A stretch of DNA of 11,308 nt from Betaproteobacteria bacterium (GTDB taxonomy: Bacteria; Pseudomonadota; Gammaproteobacteria; Burkholderiales; SG8-39), in the NCBI GenBank assembly GCA_009693345.1, contig SHXL01000081.1, positions 1-11,308 on the forward strand. The letters run 5' to 3'. Positions within the stretch are counted from its first letter, which is position 1. The number at the start of each line of letters is the position of its first letter. A program made the translations under genes and the position numbers. Shown here one piece after another: positions 5,738 to 11,308 of this stretch. A model generated the notes under the pieces. The model was given only the letters and a program-made list of their open reading frames with translations, was not told the DNA's origin and searched no databases.

Positions 5738-6937
5738 ATGAAACTCAAGCAGACGTTAATCGCAGCGGCCATCGCCGCCATCGCCGGTACCGCCAACGCC
5801 CAGGTATCGGACGGCGTGATCAAGATCGGCGTCATGAACGACATGTCCAGCCTTTACTCGGACATCGCCGGACCCGGCTCGGTGGTGGCCGCGCGCATGG
5901 CGATCGAGGACTTCGACGCGGCGAAGAAGGGCATGAAGGTGGAGGTGCTCTTCGCCGACCACCAGAACAAGCCCGACGTCGGCTCGCAGATCGCGAACCA
6001 GTGGTACGACGTGGACAAGGTGGACGCGATCTTCGACGTGCCGACCTCCTCGGTGGCGCTGGCGATCAACGAGATCACCAAGAAGAAGGGCAAGGCGTTC
6101 TTGGTATCGGGCGCCGCGACCTCGGATCTCACCGGCAAGGCCTGCTCGCCGAACACCATCCACTGGACCTATGACACCTGGATGCTCGCCAACGGCACCG
6201 GCAGCGCGATCGTCAAGACCGGCGGCGATTCCTGGTTCTTTCTTACGGCTGACTACGCGTTCGGCCACGCGCTCGAGCGTGACACCGAAGCCGTGGTGCT
6301 GAAGGGCGGCGGCAAGGTGCTCGGCAAGGTGCGCCACCCGCTCAACGCGCAGGACTTCTCCTCGTTCCTGCTGCAGGCCCAGGCTTCCAAGGCAAAAATT
6401 GTCGGGCTGGCGAACGCCGGCGGCGACACCACCAATGCGATCAAGCAGGCGGCCGAGTTCGGCATCGTGAAGGGCGGCCAGAGCCTGGCCGGCATGCTGG
6501 TGTTCATCACCGACATTCACGGCCTGGGGCTTGACAAGGCGCAGGGCTTGATTTTCACGGAAACCTTCTACTGGGACCTGAACGCCCAGACGCGCGCCTG
6601 GACCAAGCGCTTCGCCGCGGCCAACGGCGGCAAGTATCCGAGCATGGTGCAAGCGGGCGTGTACTCGGCGGTGACGCATTATCTGAAGGCGGTCGAAGCC
6701 GCGAAGACGGATGACGGCACCAAGGTCATCGCGCAGATGAAGGCGATGCCGACTGACGATCCGCTGTTCGGCAAAGGCAGCATCCGCAAGGACGGCCGCA
6801 AGCTCCATCCGGCCTACCTGGTGGAAGTGAAGAAGCCCGCCGAGTCGAAAGGGCCCTACGACTACTACAAGATCCGCACCACCATCCCGGCGGACCAGGC
6901 CTTCCGTCCGGAGAAAGACGGCGGTTGCAGCCTCTAG
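5738..6937 (+). CDS. Periplasmic substrate-binding protein of the Liv-type ABC transporter
   Basis: 399 residues. The N-terminus is a clear Sec signal peptide: MKLK, then an Ala/Ile-rich core, and ANA before Gln22 as a signal peptidase I site. The mature protein starts QVSDGVIKIGVMNDMSS, the first strand of the type I periplasmic-binding fold (Peripla_BP_6, leucine-binding-protein-like). VLFADHQNKPDVG (70-82) and the FLVSGAATSDLTG segment (121-133) are typical of a branch of this family that binds organic acids as well as amino acids. The protein should capture the substrate in the periplasm and deliver it to LivHM. The mature chain has only two cysteines, C136 and C397 near the C-terminus, which could form a disulfide. 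The ligand cannot be assigned: the operon suggests a carboxylic acid, and leucine binding should not be assumed. It has the strongest ribosome binding site among the transporter genes, and a stem-loop spans its stop codon. Both suit high expression relative to the permeases. Confidence 0.93.
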   Translation: MKLKQTLIAAAIAAIAGTANAQVSDGVIKIGVMNDMSSLYSDIAGPGSVVAARMAIEDFDAAKKGMKVEVLFADHQNKPDVGSQIANQWYDVDKVDAIFDVPTSSVALAINEITKKKGKAFLVSGAATSDLTGKACSPNTIHWTYDTWMLANGTGSAIVKTGGDSWFFLTADYAFGHALERDTEAVVLKGGGKVLGKVRHPLNAQDFSSFLLQAQASKAKIVGLANAGGDTTNAIKQAAEFGIVKGGQSLAGMLVFITDIHGLGLDKAQGLIFTETFYWDLNAQTRAWTKRFAAANGGKYPSMVQAGVYSAVTHYLKAVEAAKTDDGTKVIAQMKAMPTDDPLFGKGSIRKDGRKLHPAYLVEVKKPAESKGPYDYYKIRTTIPADQAFRPEKDGGCSL

Positions 6938-6942
6938 CCGCC
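6920..6942 (+). other. Stem-loop across the binding-protein stop codon
   Basis: GGCGG (6920-6924) pairs with CCGCC (6938-6942). It can extend inward by T-G, T-A and G-T pairs, giving an 8-bp stem with a 7-nt loop. It includes the TAG stop (6935-6937) and ends 12 bp before the livH ATG. There is no T-run, so it is not a factor-independent terminator. In other importer operons such hairpins protect the binding-protein mRNA from 3' decay; that role here is inferred. Confidence 0.4.
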
Positions 6943-6954
6943 TGAGCTGAACGC

Positions 6955-7842
6955 ATGACCGAGATCTTCGGCGTCCCGACGCAAGCGCTGTTCGGGCAGC
7001 TGCTGATCGGCCTGATCAACGGGTCGTTCTACGCGCTGCTCTCGCTCGGGCTCGCCGTGATCTTCGGTCTGCTCAACATCATCAATTTCACGCACGGCGC
7101 CCAGTACATGATGGGCGCCTTCGTCGCGTTCCTGCTCACCAGCAAGGCGGGCCTCGGCTACTGGTGGGCGCTCGCCATCGTGCCACCCGTGGTCGGGTTC
7201 ACCGGCGTGATCATCGAACGCCTGATGCTCTCGAAGCTCTACAAGCTGGACCACCTGTACGGGCTGCTGCTGACTTTCGGCCTCGCCTTGATCATCCAGG
7301 GCCTCTTCCGCAATGAATACGGCACCTCCGGGCTGCCCTACCCGATGCCCGCCGAGTTGAGCGGCGGCCGCAACCTGGGCTTCATGTTTTTGCCGAACTA
7401 CCGCGCCTGGGTCATCGTCGCCTCCATCGGCATCTGCATCGCCACCTGGTTCGTCATCGAAAGAACCAAGCTCGGCTCCTACCTGCGCGCGGCCACCGAG
7501 AACCCGGCCCTGGTGCAGGCATTCGGCATCAACGTGCCGCGCATGATCACGCTGACCTACGGCTTCGGTGTCGCGCTGGCTGCATTGGCTGGCGTGATGG
7601 CGGCGCCGATCTACCAGGTGAGCCCGCAAATGGGTGCCGATCTGATCATCGTCGTGTTCGCGGTGGTGGTGATCGGCGGCATGGGCTCGATCATGGGCTC
7701 GATCCTGACCGGCTTCGGCCTGGGCGTGATCGAAGGCTTGACGAAGGTGTTCTACCCGGAGGCTTCCAACACCGTGATCTTCGTCATCATGGCGATCGTC
7801 CTGATGATCAAGCCGGCGGGCCTGTTCGGGACGCAAAAGTAG
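6955..7842 (+). CDS. livH: Branched-chain amino acid-type ABC transporter permease LivH
   Basis: 295 residues, highly hydrophobic, inner-membrane permease that pairs with LivM. The opening (LIGLINGSFYALLSLGLAVI, 18-37) and NIINFTHGAQYMMGA (41-55) are hallmark LivH sequences. The cytoplasmic coupling loop, contacted by the ATPases, is RAATENPALVQAFGINV (178-194). GGMGSIMGSILTGFGLGVIEG (241-261) is another family block. About eight membrane segments are expected. The ATG at 6955 is 17 bp after the binding-protein stop with only a weak ribosome binding site (GAGCTGA), suggesting lower translation than the binding protein. Length is standard and no defect is seen. Confidence 0.95.
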   Translation: MTEIFGVPTQALFGQLLIGLINGSFYALLSLGLAVIFGLLNIINFTHGAQYMMGAFVAFLLTSKAGLGYWWALAIVPPVVGFTGVIIERLMLSKLYKLDHLYGLLLTFGLALIIQGLFRNEYGTSGLPYPMPAELSGGRNLGFMFLPNYRAWVIVASIGICIATWFVIERTKLGSYLRAATENPALVQAFGINVPRMITLTYGFGVALAALAGVMAAPIYQVSPQMGADLIIVVFAVVVIGGMGSIMGSILTGFGLGVIEGLTKVFYPEASNTVIFVIMAIVLMIKPAGLFGTQK

Positions 7843-7855
7843 GGAAACCCCGCAC

Positions 7856-8779
7856 ATGCCGCGATCCCAGAAAATTGCACTCGGCGTGATGGCGGCGTTC
7901 TTCCTGCTCGCGCCGCTCGTGGTGTATCCGGTGTTCCTGATGAAGGCGATGTGCTTTGCCCTGTTCGCCTGCGCCTTCAACCTGCTGATCGGCTTCGGCG
8001 GCCTGCTGTCCTTCGGGCACGCCATGTTCCTCGGCACCGCGGGCTATGGCGCCGCGCACGCCGCCAAGGTGTGGGGTTTCCCGCCGGAATTCGCGATCCT
8101 GTTCGGCACTGCCGCCGCTGCGCTGCTCGGGCTGGTGACCGGGTTGCTGGCGATCCGCCGCCAGGGGATCTATTTCGCGATGATCACGCTGGCGCTGGCG
8201 CAGATGATGTATTTTTTCTACCTGCAGGCGGCGTTCACCCACGGCGAGGACGGCATCCAGGCCGTGCCGCGCGGCATGCTGTTCGGTTTCATCGACCTCG
8301 CGAACGTCTGGGCGATGTATTCCACGGTGTTTGCGATCTTCATGGCGGGTTTCTTACTGATTTACCGCGTGATCCATTCACCGTTCGGCCAGGTACTGAA
8401 GGCGATCAGGGAAAACGAGCAGCGCGCGATTTCTCTCGGCTACGACGTCGACCGCTACAAGCTCCTTGCCTACCTGCTGTCGGCGACCCTGGCAGGCGTC
8501 GCGGGCGCGACCAAGACGTTGGTGTTCCAGCTGGCTTCGCTCACCGACGCGCACTGGAGCATGTCTGGGGAGGTGGTGCTGATGACGCTGCTCGGGGGCC
8601 TGGGCACGGTGTTCGGTCCGGTGGCGGGCGCGTTGATCATCATTTCGTTGGAGAACTACCTCGCGCAGCTGGGCGCCTGGGTGACCATCGTGCAGGGCGT
8701 AATCTTCGTCATCTGCGTGCTGACCTTCCGGCGCGGCGTGATCGGCGAGATCGGCAACTGGCTGCGCAAACCGCTCTAG
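7856..8779 (+). CDS. livM: Branched-chain amino acid-type ABC transporter permease LivM
   Basis: 307 residues, the second inner-membrane permease. The conserved AFNLLIGFGGLLSFGHAMFLG block (40-60), RRQGIYFAMITLALAQM (101-117) and the ATPase-coupling loop KAIRENEQRAISLGYDV (182-198) identify it. GGLGTVFGPVAGA (247-259) and a basic C-terminus follow. It starts 13 bp after livH; AGGGA at 7841-7845 overlaps the livH stop, spaced 10 bp from the ATG. It completes the importer set, ordered G-F-binding protein-H-M. This differs from the E. coli liv operon, where the ATPases come last. Confidence 0.95.
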   Translation: MPRSQKIALGVMAAFFLLAPLVVYPVFLMKAMCFALFACAFNLLIGFGGLLSFGHAMFLGTAGYGAAHAAKVWGFPPEFAILFGTAAAALLGLVTGLLAIRRQGIYFAMITLALAQMMYFFYLQAAFTHGEDGIQAVPRGMLFGFIDLANVWAMYSTVFAIFMAGFLLIYRVIHSPFGQVLKAIRENEQRAISLGYDVDRYKLLAYLLSATLAGVAGATKTLVFQLASLTDAHWSMSGEVVLMTLLGGLGTVFGPVAGALIIISLENYLAQLGAWVTIVQGVIFVICVLTFRRGVIGEIGNWLRKPL

Positions 8780-8782
8780 CGG
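8771..8782 (+). other. Small stem-loop at the livM stop codon
   Basis: CCGC (8771-8774) pairs with GCGG (8779-8782) around the loop TCTA, enclosing the TAG stop (8777-8779 in part). It shares bases 8781-8782 with the longer inverted repeat that follows, so the two structures exclude each other. No T-run follows. Confidence 0.3.
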
Positions 8783-8817
8783 ATTGCTACTGCGTGCCCC
8801 TCTAGTTGCGGCAATCC
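8781..8817 (+). repeat. Perfect 7-bp inverted repeat around the MFS start
   Basis: GGATTGC (8781-8787) and GCAATCC (8811-8817) are perfect inverted copies separated by 23 bp. They enclose the whole livM-MFS gap and the TTG start at 8806. They could form an RNA hairpin that controls MFS translation, or a protein site. There is no T-run, so termination without Rho is unlikely. Confidence 0.45.
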
Positions 8818-10083
8818 AACCGATATCGGCAGCTGCGCGCGCTCGCGTTCGCGCTTGGCGCCGCGGCCTTCGTCCTCGCCTTCTTCCATCGGGTGGCGCC
8901 CGGCGTCGTCGCTGCCGACCTGCGCGCCACCTTCGATACCAGCGCTACCACGCTCGGCTTCATCGCCGCTTTCTACTTCTATCCGTACGCGGCAATGCAA
9001 CTGCCGTCGGGAGTGCTCGCCGATACGATCGGGCCGCGGCGCCTGTTCACCGCCGGCACGCTGGTCGCCGGCGCCGGTTCGCTCGTATTCGCCTTTGCGC
9101 CGGACGTGCCGTGGCTGCTCGCCGGCCGGGCGCTGGTGGGGCTCGGCGTGGCGGTGGCATTCGTCTCGGTCCTGAAGCTCATCGCCTCCTGGTTCAGCGA
9201 ACGCGAGTTCGGCACCTGGGTCGGCGTGCTGCAGATGCTCGGTAACCTGGGCGGGGTGCTTGGCGCCTGGCCGCTCGCCTGGGCGCTGGCGCACGTTTCG
9301 TGGCGCTCGGTGTTCGTTGCGACGGGAGTGATTTCGCTGCTGCTCGCGGCCGGCATCTGGTTCGGCGTGCGGGACTCGCCGCGCGACGCGGGACTCAGGC
9401 CGGTACATCCGGAGGACCGGACCGCCCAGGAAAATGGCGCTGACTGGTTCACCGGTCTGAAGCTCGTCGCGGCGAATCCGCAGACCTGGGCCGCTTTCAC
9501 GATGCATCTGGGGCTCATCGGTTCCTACCTGACCTTCTCGGGTCTGTGGGCCGTTCCCATGCTCACCGACGGGTTCGGCATGTCCCGTACCGACGCCACG
9601 CTTCACGTTACGGGAATGATCCTCGGCTTCGCGTTCGGTGCGCCGGCGGTAGGCGCGCTTTCCGACCGGCTCGGCCTGCGGCGCCCGCTGCTGCGCGGTC
9701 TCGCGCTCCTCTATCTCGCGAGCTGGACGCCGTGGGTGCTGGGCTGGCATCTGCCGTATGCAGCCTCGCTTGCGGCCTTCGTTTTCATGGGCATCAGCAT
9801 GGCGGAATCGGTGCTGTGCTGGGCGCTGGCAAAGGAACTGAATCCGCCCTCGCTGGCGGGGACGGCGACCAGCCTCGTGAATGCCGGCGGGTTTCTAGGC
9901 GTCGCGCTGCTGCAGCCGCTGGTGGGCTGGATCCTGGATCGCTCCGCCGGCTCTCCCGCGCTGGTGGGCTACCAAGGGGCGGTGGGTTTGCTGGCGCTGG
10001 TCGCTCTGTTGGGCGTGATTGCCGCCTTCCGCTTGCGCGAAACGCGCTGCCGGAACGTCTGCGCTGAACTTCGGGGGACCTAG
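8806..10083 (+). CDS. MFS transporter, 12 membrane segments
   Basis: 425 residues of the major facilitator superfamily, an inner-membrane secondary transporter. The N-terminal helix (LAFALGAAAFVLAFFHRVAP) is followed by the motif A loop GVLADTIGPRRL at 69-80. A second motif A copy, GALSDRLGLRRP, at 283-294 marks the second six-helix half. A hydrophilic central loop at about 189-220 separates the halves. The substrate is unknown; the family branch includes organic anion and sugar-phosphate carriers. The TTG at 8806 is the first possible start because an in-frame TAG lies immediately before it (8803-8805). The next usual start, GTG 8893, would cut into the first helix. No Shine-Dalgarno is visible, so the start is uncertain and a CTG at 8833 cannot be excluded. 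It lies 26 bp after livM on the same strand and may be the operon's last gene, importing a related substrate or exporting a product. It could also be independent. Confidence 0.88.
   Translation: MRQSNRYRQLRALAFALGAAAFVLAFFHRVAPGVVAADLRATFDTSATTLGFIAAFYFYPYAAMQLPSGVLADTIGPRRLFTAGTLVAGAGSLVFAFAPDVPWLLAGRALVGLGVAVAFVSVLKLIASWFSEREFGTWVGVLQMLGNLGGVLGAWPLAWALAHVSWRSVFVATGVISLLLAAGIWFGVRDSPRDAGLRPVHPEDRTAQENGADWFTGLKLVAANPQTWAAFTMHLGLIGSYLTFSGLWAVPMLTDGFGMSRTDATLHVTGMILGFAFGAPAVGALSDRLGLRRPLLRGLALLYLASWTPWVLGWHLPYAASLAAFVFMGISMAESVLCWALAKELNPPSLAGTATSLVNAGGFLGVALLQPLVGWILDRSAGSPALVGYQGAVGLLALVALLGVIAAFRLRETRCRNVCAELRGT
8820..8829. repeat. 10-bp perfect palindrome inside the first MFS codons
   Basis: CCGATATCGG is its own reverse complement. 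It lies 2 bp after the inverted repeat ending at 8817 and within codons 5-8 of the MFS gene as annotated. It could be a regulator half-site or chance. Confidence 0.3.
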
Positions 10084-10121
10084 GCGCGCCATTCGCGCGC
10101 GCGGGGGTACTATTTGCAGCC
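10084..10121 (+). promoter_or_regulatory. Gap before the aceE-type gene with a -10-like box
   Basis: TACTAT at 10108-10113 follows a run of five Gs and ends 8 bp before the ATG at 10122. It matches TATAAT at 4 of 6 positions and there is no -35-like hexamer 17 bp upstream. No Shine-Dalgarno precedes the ATG. A GCGCG/CGCGC stem (10084-10088 with 10094-10098) lies just after the MFS stop but has no T-run. The layout suggests a promoter giving an almost leaderless mRNA, so this gene probably starts a new transcription unit. Confidence 0.35.
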
Positions 10122-11308
10122 ATGACAAAGCTCCACGATCTAGCCGCGCACTGGCGCGTCGCACCGCAGGACCTCGATCCGGTCGAAACGAAAGAATGGC
10201 TGGAGGGATTTGACGCCCTGCTGGAAAAAGAAGGCCCCGAGCGCGCCGCCTTCATCCTGCGCAAGCTGCTCGACCACGCCCGCACCCGGCGCGTGCGCAT
10301 GCCACCGGTCCTCAACACGCCCTACAAGAACAGCATCGCGCTGGAGCACCAGCCGCAGTTCCCGGGGAATATCGAGATCGAGCAGCGCCTCTCGGCGATC
10401 ATCCGCTGGAACGCGCTGGCGATGGTGGTGCGCGCCAACAAGCTCTCCGGGGAGTTGGGCGGGCACATCGCCAGCTATGCCTCGGCGGCGGATTTGTTCG
10501 AGGTTGGCTTCAATCATTTTTTCCGCGCCGGGCAAGACGGCGATCTGGTCTATTTCCAGCCGCACTCGGTGACCGGTGTCTACGCGCGGGCCTACCTCGA
10601 AGGCCGGCTCACCGAAGAGCAACTCGCGCATTACCGTCGCGAGACGGCAGGGCGCGGGCTGTCCTCCTACCCGCATCCCTGGTTGATGCCGACATTCTGG
10701 CAGTTCCCCACCGGTTCGATGGGGCTGGGCCCCTTGCAGGCGATCTACCAGGCGCGCTTCATGCGTTATCTGGAGAACCGCGCGATCCTGAAGACCGCGG
10801 GCCGCAAAGTCTGGGCCTTCGTCGGCGACGGCGAGATGGACGAGCCCGAGTCGCTGGCAGGATTGTCGATCGCCGCACGCGAGGGGCTCGACAACCTGAT
10901 CTTCGTCGTCAACTGCAACCTGCAGCGCCTGGATGGCCCGGTGCGCGGCAACGGCTCGATCGTGCAGGAGCTGGAAGGCCTGTTCGCCGGAAACGGCTGG
11001 AACGTGATCAAGCTCATGTGGGGCGGCGACTGGGACCCGCTGTTCGCGCGCGACCACGATGGCGTGCTGCTGCAGCGCCTGCACGAGACGGTGGACGGGG
11101 AGTTCCAGACCTACGCCGCGACTGACGGGCGCTTCAACCGCGAGCACTTCTTCAACAAGTACCCCGAGTTGCGCGACCTGGTGGCGCACATGTCGGACGA
11201 GGACATCGACCGCCTGCGCCGCGGCGGCCACGACCCGGTGAAGATTCACGCGGCCTATCACGCGGCGTCGCGCCATGCCGGGCAGCCGACGGTGATCCTC
11301 GCGCAGAC
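10122..11308 (+). CDS. aceE: Homodimeric 2-oxoacid (pyruvate) dehydrogenase E1, AceE-type, 3' end missing
   Basis: 395 codons plus two bases run off the right edge; full AceE is about 890 residues, so this is the N-terminal thiamine-diphosphate (ThDP) half. The enzyme decarboxylates a 2-oxoacid and passes the acyl group to the lipoyl E2 subunit. It shows ETKEWLEGFDALL (22-34), RWNALAMV (95-102), GGHIASYAS (113-121), GLSSYPHPWLMP (179-190) and FWQFPTGSMGLGP (192-204). The ThDP/metal motif is GDGEMDEPES (235-244) with NCNLQRLDGP (264-273). Compared with E. coli AceE as I remember it, the active-site His106, Ser109, Gln140, His142 and Tyr177 are kept. Val192, which lines the cofactor, is Gly198, and Gly141 is Pro147. 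Such changes may mark a paralogue acting on another 2-oxoacid (for example 2-oxobutyrate, as in MdeB). No E2 or E3 gene is visible, but the downstream side is cut off. Confidence 0.93.
   Translation, partial: MTKLHDLAAHWRVAPQDLDPVETKEWLEGFDALLEKEGPERAAFILRKLLDHARTRRVRMPPVLNTPYKNSIALEHQPQFPGNIEIEQRLSAIIRWNALAMVVRANKLSGELGGHIASYASAADLFEVGFNHFFRAGQDGDLVYFQPHSVTGVYARAYLEGRLTEEQLAHYRRETAGRGLSSYPHPWLMPTFWQFPTGSMGLGPLQAIYQARFMRYLENRAILKTAGRKVWAFVGDGEMDEPESLAGLSIAAREGLDNLIFVVNCNLQRLDGPVRGNGSIVQELEGLFAGNGWNVIKLMWGGDWDPLFARDHDGVLLQRLHETVDGEFQTYAATDGRFNREHFFNKYPELRDLVAHMSDEDIDRLRRGGHDPVKIHAAYHAASRHAGQPTVILAQ

Noticed and set aside
6934..8037. Minus-strand open frame of 367 codons opposite livH and livM
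   Set aside because: Its His/Asp/Glu-rich composition is the reverse complement of hydrophobic permease codons; it is not a real acidic protein.
10084..10098. GC-rich stem after the MFS gene as a terminator
   Set aside because: Only 5 bp of alternating GC with no T-run afterwards; not a factor-independent terminator.
1..11308. Mobile elements, CRISPR arrays, tRNA or rRNA genes, or a defence system
   Set aside because: No transposase, integrase, direct-repeat array, RNA gene signature or defence-type domain could be recognised on either strand.

Overview
The window is GC-rich DNA with tightly packed genes, short overlaps and bacterial signals throughout. The gene types (acyl-CoA ligase, crotonase, family III CoA-transferase/racemase, Liv-type ABC importer, homodimeric AceE-type E1) fit a proteobacterium, most likely betaproteobacterial. 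That placement is an inference from family resemblance, not from a marker gene.

Layout. At the left edge a TPR protein runs leftward and leaves the window (1-498, minus). A 97-bp divergent intergenic region follows. From 596 to 10083 nine genes run rightward: AMP-forming acyl-CoA synthetase, crotonase, CaiB/BaiF-family protein, LivG and LivF ATPases, periplasmic binding protein, LivH and LivM permeases, and an MFS transporter. The first eight are joined by overlaps or gaps of at most 31 bp and are very likely one operon. The MFS gene follows after 26 bp and may be the ninth member. After another 38 bp an AceE-type 2-oxoacid dehydrogenase E1 gene begins at 10122 and runs off the right edge. 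It probably has its own promoter.

How it works together. The binding protein and LivGFHM would import a carboxylate. The ligase would convert it to an acyl-CoA. The CaiB/BaiF protein carries the residues of alpha-methylacyl-CoA racemases, and the crotonase lacks both standard hydratase glutamates. The best-supported reading is an import-and-activate operon for a carboxylic acid, perhaps methyl-branched or aromatic/alicyclic. The exact substrate cannot be read from the sequence.

Small-scale signals include: two operon heads whose only visible promoter element is a -10-like box 8-9 bp before the ATG; a perfect hairpin holding the ribosome binding site of the racemase-like gene in its loop; stem-loops across the ends of the binding-protein and livM genes; a TTG start for livG; and short AT-rich codon islands inside otherwise GC-rich genes. 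No tRNA, rRNA, CRISPR array, insertion sequence or phage gene was seen.
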